From Lycorma delicatula (taxonomy: Eukaryota; Arthropoda; Insecta; Hemiptera; Fulgoridae): a DNA stretch of 64,000 nt. Every line of letters begins with the position of its first letter. Within the stretch, counting starts at the first letter, position 1. The position numbers and the translations under genes were made by a program. Location of the stretch: contig NC_134461.1 in the NCBI RefSeq assembly GCF_047948215.1, forward strand, positions 85,928,245 through 85,992,244, written 5' to 3'. The notes under the pieces are model-generated. The model did not search any database. It was not told the origin of the DNA and saw only the letters and a list, made by a program, of their open reading frames with translations. Below, piece after piece: positions 32,930 through 45,053 of the stretch.

Positions 32930-33960
32930 AAAAGATGAAGACAGTACGGTCCAAGCCCAAGAAAATATATTTTTTTTTTGTCTTCATTCATTTGACTGGT
33001 TTGATGCAGCTCTCCAAGATTCCCAATCTAGTGCTAGTCGTTTCATTTCAGTATACCCTCTACATCCTACATCCCTAACAATTTGTTTTACATATTCCAA
33101 ACGTGGCCTGCCTACACAATTTTTTCCTTATAAGAAAATAGGGAGAGTAAATTATAATTTTATAAGTTTCTTTGAGTTTAATGAAAGGTTTAGAATGAGT
33201 TTTATTAAAATGGAATTAGAACTCAGTGATGTAGAATATAGACTGCATCATCCTATTAACAGAACAAACCTTTATCTGTAAGACTAGTTTGAAAGTGGTG
33301 TGGACAGTATCATTCTGTATGTGATATGCACAGCATAGTAATGTCTAATTAGTGCCATACAGTATTATAGATTGTCAATACAAGTTAATGATATAAAATG
33401 TTCTCAAGTAGTAGATCGGCCAGAGAATGTAGTCGTCATAGTGAGGTATTTCCCACATACCACTTGTTACTGATGGAACTTATTAAGTATATCACAGAAA
33501 GATATTCAATAAATTTATGGTAGTTTGGGTTATTCATTTTATCATGTTAAAACAATCTGGAAGTATGCATGATGCAAGAGTATTAAGAAATAACACACTG
33601 TATGAGTGAATGGAAGCAGGGTGGAAAACTAACCCAGTTTCTGTAATATTTGTGGAATCAGGTTATTCCATAAGAGTGGCTGCTTCCTCTTACAACAAAT
33701 GATCTAGACGACAAATGATTTAAATCATAAGCCAATAAGTCTATTAAGAAGACTAATGGAAAATATTGTAGGAATTCTGAAAGAAAATTTCCCACATTTA
33801 AATTATTTGCAGGTAAAGCTCGCATTTGCATGGCAGACTTTTATTTTGGGTAATGTTACTAGAAGTGAAAAGGACAATAACTTTGAAATCAGCTTATAAG
33901 AAAATGTTCATGATAATGAAATAATGGTTAATAATGTGAAATAATGGTACCTTCTCGATA
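32930..33960 (+). pseudogene. PIF/Harbinger (HARBI1-like) transposase relic
   Basis: This is a decayed DDE nuclease of the PIF/Harbinger group. From 33141 it reads GRVNYNFISFFEFNERFRMS, the FRMS lead-in motif. VIDC at about 33370 carries the first catalytic D, and DRPENVVV follows. At about 33560-33630 comes GSMHDARVLRNNTLYE, with MEAGW next. GYSIR follows where the family has GDSGYPL. GILKENFPHLNYLQVKLAFA at 33770-33830 and ENVHDNE near 33905 close the order. All the pieces follow the order of HARBI1-like proteins, separated by stops and frameshifts. A LINE piece is inserted at 32968-33131. No terminal repeats were found. Confidence 0.8.
32968..33131 (-). mobile_element. 5'-truncated LINE copy with target duplication
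   Basis: The reverse complement matches the last 150 bp of the LINE at 10990-11420 (GTAAAACAAATTGTTAGGGA, GGATGTAGAGGGTAT, tail GAAGACAAAAAAAAA). AAGAAAATA lies at both edges (32959-32967 and 33132-33140). It landed in the Harbinger relic, so it is younger than that element. Confidence 0.9.
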
Positions 33961-34103
33961 TTGTAGGTGAACAGATTGAATCAGGTAATTATCAGGATTT
34001 AATTAATTAACACAGGTGAATTAAGATTAACATGTTAAAGAGACTATTAGGAGTTAAAATAGTTTAATTAACTGTAACTTGTATTTCAATTACAATTACA
34101 GCG

Positions 34104-34130
34104 AGAGTACAATTCGTAAAATTGTACTCT
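34104..34130. repeat. 11-bp hairpin with 5-nt loop
   Basis: AGAGTACAATT and its exact complement flank the loop CGTAA. Confidence 0.85.
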
Positions 34131-34204
34131 AAAGTATTCTAACCATTTAAGACATACCTGCAGCCTGGAAATTGTACAACCAGTAACATGTAATTTGTAC
34201 GTTT

Positions 34205-34420
34205 TTTTTGGAATAGACCCTTAGTAGGACATCACGAGTCCAGGACAAGTCTCCATACAAAACTACTCCCACCACAAAAATAAAAAGGATGCAGAAATTC
34301 TACAGTCCTACATCTTTAGCATCCACCTACTACACACAAAACCAGAAGTCAAAGGAAAGAAGGAACCATGAATTATCAAACGAGGGGGAGTGTGGCAAAG
34401 GGACAATCTAGCCATAATAT
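34205..34420 (+). mobile_element. Possible LTR-retrotransposon 3' edge
   Basis: GAGGGGGAG at 34382-34391 followed directly by TGTGGCAAAGG looks like a polypurine tract abutting the TG start of an LTR. The preceding 180 bp is less AT-rich than its surroundings. No LTR partner or integrase was recognised, so this is tentative. Confidence 0.25.
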
Positions 34421-34492
34421 ACTTATGTAAATATCTTTGTTTACTTACCTTTAGAACATAATTCTTATAAATTTTCTACATTTTTGAAAATA

Positions 34493-35226
34493 CGAGGCAT
34501 GTTTTTAAAGTAAGTACAGTTTTGAAAAAAAAAAAATAACCACACTATTCTTAATTTAATTTTTACGTGATAGCCTGTACTTTAATCTCTTTTCTACATA
34601 ATTGCCACCTATATTAAGCCACTTGTAGTATCGTGTAATCAGCTTTTGAACACCATCGTTCATAGAAGTCTGCCGCCTGATTTAATAACCACTGCAACAC
34701 GGTCGCTTTGGCATCATCATCGATAATTTAAGCGTTCGGTCACAATTTCATAGACAACACTTCTTGAAATTTAAGGAAACTCTTCAGATAGCGAAGAAAT
34801 CGTAAGGCGTCAGTTCTCTCTCACTATTTCGTCAACTTTCTCCACAAATCTTCAGTAATGATAGAAGATTGTCCATTCCGTTCCTTATTAACACTCTGGC
34901 GGCCATCTTTAAAAGCTCTAACCCATTTTCGAACCTTTCCATTGCTCCTAAATTTCAACATACACTTCACTAATCTGACGATAAATTTCACGCGCTTTTA
35001 GCAATAAGAAAACGAATCGCACCACGATACTTCACAGTCGGCGGGATTCTCGATCAGCGGAGGCATTTTAAATAATCACAAACAATCGTAAACACAATCG
35101 AATATAATATAATGCCGTCTGTTGCTTGCCAACAGAGCAGGAACACAGTGCGCATGTATGGAATGCCGACCGCAGCGTAGCAGCGGCGGAATTTCAAAAC
35201 GGTACTTACTTTAAAAATATGCCTCG
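34493..35226 (-). mobile_element. Internally deleted mariner with long TIRs
   Basis: The terminal repeats are about 35 bp. CGAGGCATGTTTTTAAAGTA at 34493 and CGAGGCATATTTTTAAAGTA (inverted, ending 35226) continue through AGTAC.GTTTTGAAA with two mismatches in all. TA precedes the left end; the right flank is GA, probably mutated. The 734-bp interior is read on the minus strand. It holds N-terminal pieces (KYRGAIRFLIAKSAREIYRQ, NGQSSIITEDLW), then C-terminal ones (DGVQKLITRYYKWLNIGGNY). The catalytic D34D region is deleted. Confidence 0.9.
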
Positions 35227-38200
35227 GAGTTCTTTCATAACTATTACGACTGTTGTAAAATTAAAATATTGTAATGTGCAACACCTGCTGAACTTGAACC
35301 CCGCATTAGTATTTCATTTTGAAACCATATGATAGCATCGCTTGGTACATCATTAACTGTAGTAATGTACAATATTACAATAATATATGGTCAACAAAAA
35401 CTGTAGGCCAGTGCGATTATTTTTTTATAATGGTAGGCTATAGAACAATAATATTTTCAGCACAAAAATTTCAATTTTTGTACTTGATACAATCGATTTA
35501 AAAACAATGAAAGATATAACCAGTCTGGTAATTTGTAGATCAACATGATGAAATGGTGTTTGTTGTAATTTTATAAAATAACATAATTCCTCTGTGGAAC
35601 ACTGTTGAAGAAACTTGATCTGTCTTGAAGGAGCATATCTAAGAAATAGAAGCATATCCAAAATATACTTCTTGTCTTGAAGAAGGGTATTTCCAGATAT
35701 GGAAAGCAAATCATAATGGGGAAGTTAATAACACTGTATTACATTGCACTGCGATGACAAGTAACAATATTAAGGGATATTTATTAAAGTATATAAAAAT
35801 GTACAAAGTGTTACATTAATCACATCCACGTACTTTAATTTTCATACGTTTTTAGCAGAACAAGTCTTGATTACATATTATCCCTCACTCAACAAAAAAT
35901 CCACTTCTATGTTATTAGATAATTAATTAGTTTAATTTCATTATACGTTATAATGAAAATAAGACTATATACACTATATAAGCATGAGAACAAAGTTAAT
36001 CAAAAATCCAAATGCCACAACAAGTAAATAAACTTCTACAAACTGCCGGTACTCAGCTACCTGAATTGCTTGTTTCTTAGTTCCAGTAAATGAAAGGAAA
36101 ATTTTAGGCTAAAAAAAGATGAAGAATAATAAATATAATATAATTTGTTTACAACCATAATAATATGTGTATGAAGTCACAAGTGGCAATCTTAACACTG
36201 GTACAAAATCTTTGAAAACTTGTAATAAAATTTCACTCACTGAGCCCTCTAGCCAATAAGGCATAATTGATATCTGTGTCCATGTTAATGAATACTATAT
36301 CAAAGCAGTTTTATACTTAAAGCTGTACTTTTTTAAATCTATAATATGCTGTTTGGTTTTTCTTTAAAAAAAAGTGGCATTTTTATATAAAAATATGTTT
36401 GCTAAAATTGCATGGGTAATGGATGATAATCACTACATATTCTTTTTAATAATACTAAAGCACAATCTTTTTTTTTTTAATTTATTTCAGTCATAAACAT
36501 TTTTTCTTTATTTTTACCCGTATGAACATGGTTAATCTAAAATCACATTATGCCAACTATTTAATAATAATAGTAATAATAATAATTATTATAATAAAAT
36601 CATACATCATTTATTTATACCTGCTTTTAAAATTGTTTTTTTATCGTATAAAATTCAACAACAAATTCTTTTACAATTACACAAAACTGTATACAGATAA
36701 AACTAAACATTGTTATAAAGTTTTTATACATATATATTATTTACAATATTATATTTATTCATTATTATTTATATTATAAGTATTTTTACAACATTATGTT
36801 TAAAAAAAATTACTTTTAGTGGCTGCAACATTTTAATTAGACATAAAATAAATACCTTTTTTCATGTTTTCAGTATGAATTTAATTCTATGTGTGGTTGA
36901 ATCTGTGTCAATCTAAAGTTCTCTCATGGTTATCTATATTCATCAATCAAACTGTGAATTTTTCATAAGATGCATTTCTGAATTATACCACAGCAATTTT
37001 TTTAAAGATTTCCATTATTATAAGAACCACTAATTTTAATCGTTCTTATAGCAATAGAAGCATTTTCATTTTTATATTTAACAAAAATCACGCATCCATT
37101 TTCTGTAATATTTGTTCTATTAATAAAATAAAAGCAATGTATGTATTTTCATTTTGAACTTGACAATAATTTAGTTTGGACAGAAAATTTTGAAACTTAT
37201 TTTCTTTTTTATATACTTACGTTATTTCTACAGACCATCAAGAAAAATGTGGAAATTTCTGATAGATGATCAAAACAGTAATCTTCAAAATAAAATCTAA
37301 TTTCACTTTTCAATGATTTAAATTCTCACAGTAAATACTAAATGTCTAATATTCAAGTAAGGAATCATATCCAAAAAAAGAGATAAGATGAACCGGAAAG
37401 ATGAATGAAAATATCTATCTTCTTTAAAATTCAGCTTATTCTTAAATATACACTCCACTAAGATTTATTAAATTATTTAAATACAGAATACAGTAATATA
37501 CTTTTCAAGTTAAATAAGAAATCACATTTGGAGAAAAAGAAAGGCAATTATGAAATTATAAAATCAAATATCAAAATTCCTAAAAACTAAGTGTACAGAA
37601 TATTCTTATTTCATAATTATTTAAAATCCTTGATAGTACTATTTTAATTTTCCAAATGAAATGAAATCCTCAAAGAGATAATACTACAACTTCTGTTCAA
37701 ATTTCTTAGTTTCTTTTCATATTTTAAACTGACAATTGGTGTTTGAAAGCATTCGTTGCTCAATCATTCTTTGTTAGAGCAATTATTATCGACAAACATT
37801 TTTGTCAGATTAGAATAATAATTAAAAATATTGGCCATTTTGAAAAAAATAAGAAATAGAATCTTCTCTTATGTTTATGCTCTTTTTATTTAAAAAAAGT
37901 TTTCTTTAATTTTTTCTTATGACAGAATTTACTCCACTTTATTATGGTACCTTACAGAGAAGTATGTTAGATGTTCATAGCAGATGTTTTTAATGATAAA
38001 CTACAGAAAGTGAAATTTACAGTCCATGATCTAAATAATCAGTACAATAATGCACTTATTAAGCTGACGGTACTTCATTTTCCTCTTTATATGAGAAACA
38101 AAACAAATAAAGCTCAGCCTGAAACAGAATTAAATTTCACAATTAAAATTTTTACAGCTGACTTTTTAAATGAACTCTGTTGTTAAGCATTGCAGAATAA

Positions 38201-41200
38201 ATATAAATTAGATTTTTGAAATATGTATTAATAAAATCTATTGTAAAAAATGTATGTTTAATAGTGACAACATGGAATCTTATTATCTGGTTAAATCCTG
38301 ATGATCACAATCTTTAAATACTTCTTATAAAAATGATACAGTTTCTGTATCACTAGAAAAAACCTAGATTACTCATATGGAGAAAAACTGAAGATCAAAG
38401 TTAAAAAATTCTTCCCAGTTGTTTCAAATTTTGTCGTTTAATTTTTTATTTTGAAAGTTTTGCTAAAATGCATAGACAGTAAGCGAATTAAAAAAAAAAG
38501 AAATAAAAGTTTTACTACAGAAAGAGATGGAAGATTATTTGAAATGTCTAAAAATGTTTTGCTTTGCTTTCTAAACCAACAAACGTTTAGATAAATATTA
38601 CAATATTATGACATTTAAATGGAAGATGTTTGAAGTTCTTTGATACTACCACAGTTTTTAACCCTAAAAATTGTTGAGTACTAAAATATTTCAGTTTTAA
38701 TCAATTAAAGAGGAATACGATGACCTGGAAGCTCAAGAAAGCCTAAATCTTTTTAATATCATTAAGATTTTCACTGATTCCCAGAACAGAACACTTTCTG
38801 AAAAAAAAGAACAGTTTGAATATCACAATATGTAAATTTTTATCAACTGAAGAGAGATATGGAAGCTAGAGTATCTGGGGAACAACAAGTGATAAAATTC
38901 TTTAGTATTTGAAGTTTTTTATTTGTTGTTAAAGGAAAAACATATTTTCAAAAATAAGTTTTTGAATAATTCATTATTTAACAATAAATCTTCTTTCCGT
39001 ACCTGAAGAATTATACTGATAGTATGACGAACTTGTAATAAATGGATTACTCATTAAACATTTTTTTATTTATTTATATATAATACTATTCTTATAAACA
39101 TTATAGATGCACACACAGACAGATGGATAAACAAATTCAGTTAACAGAATCCAGTATTGACTCAAGAACCAATATGAATGAAGATTGGTAAAGATAATTT
39201 GTAACTAGACTTTGAGCATAGCTGATAAAACCAGTAATACAAATTACAAGAAGATTAAATCTAATATTTTCATTTTTATAAATCTTGAATTTATTGTTAA
39301 TGGTGAAAAAATTACCTAGGAGTTGTATAAGTTATCAAGTAACAGTAATGATATAATGTAAGGTAGAAAACAAAGTCAACATAATTTAGAAATATATCCT
39401 TTATTATCAAAATGGAAAATGAAAAAAATTAATAAAAGAGTGTGTATCTATAAAATCTTCATAGTTGTAAAATATTAAGTTACAGAATTAGGTAGTGGAT
39501 ATGAATTTCCATGTGATGTGTTCAAGGTGAAGTAAGTGGGCCAAATGAGGAATGCTGTGATAAGTGATAGAATTAAAAAATGTGAAGAGAGGGATGGATG
39601 TAGCACAATGAACAAACAGAATGATGTAACACCATTTCAAGAATATAAAATATATCATTCACCTAAATTACAAAATTTGAATTAAAACATAATGGAAAAA
39701 ATTAATAAAAAAGTATTTTATACGGAAAAGTCATGTCTTGTTCAAACTGCATTAAAAAAAGGAATAATTTATCAATATTTCCCAGTTTTTTGTACATACG
39801 AAGAAGGTATATGGACGTAGTATTATACTTGGATACTCATTCTAACACCAAATTATGAGAGTATACTGATCCCATATAATGTATATGATTGGTTACAAGT
39901 TTAAAATTACATAACTTTGGTGTTCAACTGAAAACAATGTACTAATACAACTATGTCTTATGTATGTGTTTAACTAAGTCTGTTAAAAACATAAAATATT
40001 TATATATTAAAATAAATTTTTAATTAAAAAAAGTTTTTGTCAAATATTAGACACATATACACCCACACATAAATGAAATATAGTATATATAACTAATGTA
40101 TATAAAACAATATACATACATCAATTTTTGATAAGTAAATAAATAAGACATAACTAAACGTAAATAGTTGGTCAATGAAAGTAAAAGATTATAATTTTAT
40201 TTCACAACAGAAATTATTAATTAACAAATGAGAATTAAATAAATAATGAAAGACAAGCTAAATAAAAATGTTATATAATCATGTAAATCCACTAATATGA
40301 TTATGTAATAACATAATTCATTATTTCTTAAAAAAAAAGAAAAATTCTTTATATTATACTGTTAATTTAATTTCATTTTCGACAATTTATTTTTATTTTT
40401 AAGCAAAATAATTTTTGTTTTAATTCAAGTTTTATTATTTTATTAGTATTTTTTTTTTTATATTTTGCTTTTTATTATTATCAAACACATTTTATTCTTT
40501 ATATAAAATTTAAAATAAAAATTTTTATTTAATAATAGTAATTATTATTATTAATTTTACTAATTAAAAACATCCATGTATTTAGATAAAACTAAAAAAA
40601 AAAAAAAACACAAAAAACTTTTCAGTTTATATTTTAATAATATTAGATTTGTAATATAAATTGTGAACAATACATGTATAAGTAGTTAAGTTAGTAATAA
40701 CACATATTTTAAATATTATTACAGTACACAATATTGTAGATTGTCTGGATCGTTTTTTGAAACACATATAATATATATAAGTATATGCTGTGTATAATTA
40801 TTATGTACATTACAATACTTTATTAGTAAATAATATACATATCAGTAAATTACAAATATTATTTTGTTGTATTGTATTGCCAATATACACTCATTTAATA
40901 AAAATTATTTTTTGTTTTTTTTTATATACTTTTTAAACATCATAATAAAATAATAATTAATTGAATAATAATATTAAATAAATACATAAATATAACAAAT
41001 AATTTTAATAACAGTTATATAATAATAATTACTAATAATAGTAACAATAATAGTAATAAGTAGTAATTTTATAAAAATAAAAAATATTTAATACTTTAAT
41101 AATGATTTAAATAAAAGAATATTATCATTATAATACATTAGTTATAAATAATCTTGTCCATAATAAAATATAGTAATATAATGTTTAAAAGGAACTAGCC

Positions 41201-41229
41201 ACCTATCTCAACCATTGAATTAATACACT
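35227..41229. other. Long AT-rich stretch without recognised genes
   Basis: About 6 kb was scanned on both strands. Only A/T low complexity and short chance frames were seen, and no transposon protein was recognised. The region 39,950-41,150 is extremely AT-rich. Compatible with a long intron or intergenic space. Confidence 0.5.
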
Positions 41230-41527
41230 CTCTTTTTCTTTTTTCTGTTTAGCCTTTGGAACCACCGTAAGGTATTACTTCAGAGGATGAATGAGGATGA
41301 TATGTATGAATGTAAATGAAGTGTAGTCTTGTACAGTCTCAGATCGTCCATTCCTGAGATGTGTGGTTAATTGAAACCCAATCACCAAACACTGTATCCA
41401 CAATCTAGTATTCAAAATCTGTATAAAATTAACTGCTTTTACTAGGATTTGAACCTTAGAATTCTCAACTTCAAAATCAGCTGATTTGCAGTGATGAGTT
41501 AACCCATTAGACCAGCACGGTGGACTG
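41230..41527 (-). repeat. tRNA-derived SINE, family A, with target duplication
   Basis: The minus strand runs from CCACCGTGCTGGTCTAATGG to an AAAAAAGAAAAAGAG tail. AATACACT occurs on both sides (41222-41229 and 41528-41535). Confidence 0.88.
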
Positions 41528-41535
41528 AATACACT

Positions 41536-42000
41536 ACACAATTGCTGGTTAATTTTTGCATAACAGCTGTTATGTAAATATTAAACCAACTTCAAGCTGA
41601 TTACTTGAACAATATACATTAATTGCATCAAATAAAAGACTTAATTTTATTGATAACCATAATCTCTTATCGCATGTTACTGTTTTCAATGATAATACAG
41701 GAGCTCGGATTTTAAAATTCAATGAAAATATTAATATAGTTACACAACTTTCATGTAGTAGAGAAAAAATAAATCGTAACAGAGTATTGTGTTTAACGAT
41801 ATAATTATGTAAGAAAGGAATAACAAAATAAAAATATGAAATATTTGATTGAAAAGGTCTGCTGAGAATTGCTTTACACTTCAAATAAAAAAATTCAGTT
41901 CCAGAATTCATTCAGGAAAGATCAAATTAAGAATGAATAAAATAATTGTGAGACAAATGCCTTTTTATTGGGCAGAAAAAAGTTGATTGATTTTAAAAAT
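41536..42000. other. AT-rich noncoding stretch
   Basis: No gene was recognised. Confidence 0.45.
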
Positions 42001-42310
42001 AAAGTTTTGAGAATAGTTCTAGGTGCACTGTTAAAAAATGGACAGAACAAAAAGAGGAAATGAATGAATTTTCAAAGAAGCGAGATGTAAATAAAAGCAA
42101 AAAGATAATAAGCAAAAAAACTTTCAATGATTGGGGCATGTATTGTAAAAATTTTACATTGTGAAATCAGAGGAAAGATGAATGAACATTAGGAAGAACT
42201 AAACTTAGGAATGTACAAAGAGGATACATTAGGAAAGAGGATTCTACCAAATACCGGGAGTCAATGAGAAGATGGAGTTAGCTGAAGAATGAGGTAATGA
42301 ATTGACTTTG
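42001..42310 (+). pseudogene. Possible LINE C-terminal scrap
   Basis: Broken purine-rich phrases (VLRIVLGALLKNGQNKKR, then LIGACIV and QRGYIRKEDSTKYRESMRRW across frames) resemble the basic C-terminal tail of insect LINE polymerases. The resemblance is weak and no tail or duplication was found. Confidence 0.3.
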
Positions 42311-42460
42311 TTTCAAATGCCGACTAGTTTATGGTATACAAAGAGGAAAATAAACAAAATTGTAAGTGAAAACTGTGCAATATTATACTATTTTATTATA
42401 AAGCAGTTAGTAGAGGAGCAAAAGTTTTTTTTTTTGATTTCAATTCATATTGTACTGCTG

Positions 42461-42501
42461 AACAAAGTATCTATGAATAAGTAATTCATAGATACTTTGT
42501 T
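42461..42501. repeat. 18-bp perfect hairpin, AAGTA loop
   Basis: The arms 42461-42478 and 42484-42501 are exact complements around the 5-nt loop AAGTA. TCATAGATACTTTG from the second arm is repeated directly just after it (42501-42514). Confidence 0.95.
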
Positions 42502-42513
42502 CATAGATACTTT

Positions 42514-42566
42514 GAGAAAAGTCGCTTCAATGATTTTAAGTAAAAATCATTGAAGCGACTTTTCTC
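42514..42566. repeat. 24-bp perfect hairpin, AAGTA loop
   Basis: The arms 42514-42537 and 42543-42566 are exact complements around the same 5-nt loop, AAGTA. It follows the first hairpin without a gap apart from the 14-bp direct repeat. Confidence 0.95.
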
Positions 42567-42599
42567 TTGTGTTAGGATCCTGAGGTTAATCAGACTATA

Positions 42600-43785
42600 G
42601 GTTTTTTAAAGGTTTGTACCAGATATTCTATCCTTATTCCCAGCCTTTACATACCAGTAAACTAATCTAAAGTATAATATATGAATGTCCAGATGACTGG
42701 TGCTGTTTGCTATTTGGGATTCAATCAACAATACATTCTCATGATTTGTCAGTTTGAGTTTAACAAGAATAACTGTCTATTTGTAATTTGGGGTAAAAGA
42801 TTTTTTTAAAGTAAATAAAAATAAATTAAACTATTCTGATTTATTTTCATGATTTAGAATGAAAAAATATATAATACTGGTCTAAAATAAAAAACTTAAA
42901 ATCAGTTAAACAATTATAAGAGTTAATGTACAAAAATTAAAAAAAAACTTATCTCAATGTTATTTTTTAAGAACTATATTGAAAAAAAATAAAAATTATA
43001 AATTATTACTATTATTATTACATATTTATTTTATTTAACTGTGAGGGGAGGATTGTAAATTACATTAAATAATTATAATAACATTAGTAAGTAATAAAAG
43101 CTAACAATAATTATAAATATAAATATAATATTCTAAAACATTTATGAATAATTAATTAAGAAATCCAGCTTTGAGCTTGTTTCTTTTTTACTTTAATAAA
43201 CCACATTAATTAATTATTTTATTTATTTAGGATACAAATACAACAAATTTATTTTTAATATTTAAGTTATTATTATATAGTACTTCATCTAATTACACAG
43301 TCACTATTATTTTTATATAAACATTCCATTCATTTAATTTAAATAAAAAAGTATTACATTATTACTGTAATGATGATAATAAATTTAGTAATTGAACGTA
43401 ATTGAAAATGATATTATGTGACATCTTAACTCTGGGCAAGTAACTATAACAAATAAATAATTTACATGGTGGGAAAAATTTTTTTGTCATTCATTGACTG
43501 ACTAACTTCTCCATCAAGTAAATTAATTATGGATACTAGAAGAAGCAAGTGGAAAAAGAAGTAACTGGTCATTGGATAAAGTTCACGTATCCAATATAGC
43601 TAATTGCTGTGGTTACTATTCAAAGATAAGTGTCAAATATTGTTTCGGAATTTTTACAATATTTTTTTTTTTTAATTATCATCATCATCATTATTATAAT
43701 AATATATGCTTAATTTTTAATAAGACACATCGAGTGCTACAATACAAAATAAATATATTTTAATATTACTCAAACACTTTCTTTT
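42600..43785. other. AT-rich noncoding stretch
   Basis: No gene or element was recognised. Confidence 0.5.
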
Positions 43786-43799
43786 ATGTACAGACTGGG

Positions 43800-43876
43800 T
43801 TTAGTATTCGTATGTGTGTATGTGTACATATATGTGTGTATATGTATGTGTAAGTATGTGTGTGAGTGTGAGTGTA

Positions 43877-43953
<77 letters not shown>

Positions 43954-43962
43954 ATGTGTGTG
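43800..43962. repeat. Long TG/CA microsatellite
   Basis: A pure TG run of about 75 bp (43877-43951) is flanked on the left by degenerate TATGTG units. Histidine/threonine and cysteine/valine frames through it are artefacts. Confidence 0.97.
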
Positions 43963-44099
43963 AACAAACAGTAGAGCCTTAATAGCAATATAGCTTGTTT
44001 CATTATAAATTATTTTTCATTAGTGATATGAAATTTTCTTCTCATACTTGCAACTGTTGCTTCAGTTTTAAAATGACATGTGTAAACAGATAATGTATA

Positions 44100-44740
44100 G
44101 TAGAATAACTAGGACAACATTGCAGCTGTTGTTTATCATTTCATGTGGAAAAAGGAAAAAAAGGATTGTCAAAGGTTCCTTGCCTACTCTGTAATAAAGT
44201 AAGAAATATAGTATTATGTAACTATTCTCTTTCCTTCTTATTAATAATCTAAGAATTTGAAACTAAATATTTTTGAGTTAAAATATGTGATAACTGTTTT
44301 ATTCATTTTAACTGTTATACTACCAAGATTTATAAATCCCTTCTTCTAATATTGATAAAATCAAGAATCTGTTAAACAGCAATTAATAAATCTAATATGA
44401 TACTTGTTTTAAGAAGATATAGTTAATAAATATATCTAATTTTATTTAAAATCACAACTATATACTCCATTGACCTTTATGGCAGAGAAATAATATCATC
44501 ACCTGTCACCTGGTAAAATCTACAGACACAGTCTGGATGAACAGTTTATAGTTCAGTTCCACATGCCACACAATTCTGCAAACAAATGAGGGTTTTCCTT
44601 AGCGAAGGGTGAAAGTGTTCCCGAACGGTTCTTTAATATCTGAAGGAAAACTATTTGATACATAATACATTTTAATTGATCAATTCAAAATAGTTCACCA
44701 GTAATTTGTTACACCCATCCTGGGTAGAAACACCCAGATT
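44100..44740. other. Noncoding stretch
   Basis: No gene was recognised. 44500-44650 is less AT-rich than its surroundings and is discussed as a weak coding candidate in the findings. Confidence 0.4.
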
Positions 44741-44754
44741 ACTCAAAGAATGGT

Positions 44755-44820
44755 GAGTAAGATGGGTGACCACTACTTGGAATAGGTATTGAAGTAGCTT
44801 TTGGCTGGCATAGTTTGTTT
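44755..44820 (+). pseudogene. 5S rRNA-like 3'-half fragment
   Basis: GTAAGATGGGTGACCAC, then TTGGAATAGGT and GAAGTAGCTTTTGG, resembles the end of 5S rRNA (GATGGGTGACCGCCTGGGAA..., T-run). The internal-promoter half is missing, so it is at best a pseudogene or part of a 5S-derived SINE. By-eye resemblance only. Confidence 0.3.
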
Positions 44821-45008
44821 TGTTGTTCCTTTATGGGTACATGTCCGTTTTTCATTATCCACCCTTTTCCCTGATCCCTTCCGCTCTAGTGGTATTTTAT
44901 GGGTTATGAATTTGTACTAAAAACAAAGGAACCTCAAGATAATGTGTCCTCAGTATTTGTGCAATTTGGTGAGGTCGGCTCTGCGTCTAGACCAATTGCA
45001 AGACTCCT

Positions 45009-45053
45009 CTTGTTCCTACCACAGAACAGTTCCTGTTCTGTGGTAGGAACAAG
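45009..45053. repeat. 20-bp perfect hairpin with 5-nt loop
   Basis: The arms 45009-45028 and 45034-45053 (CTTGTTCCTACCACAGAACA and its complement) flank the loop GTTCC. Arm sequence is mixed, not simple repeat. Confidence 0.95.

Noticed and set aside
36522..36779. 85-codon frame of I/Y/K/L residues
   Set aside because: It is a chance opening in AT-rich sequence with an ATA/ATT run; no motif or splice context was seen.
43770..44003. His/Thr-repeat and Cys/Val-repeat frames
   Set aside because: They are translations of a TG/CA microsatellite.
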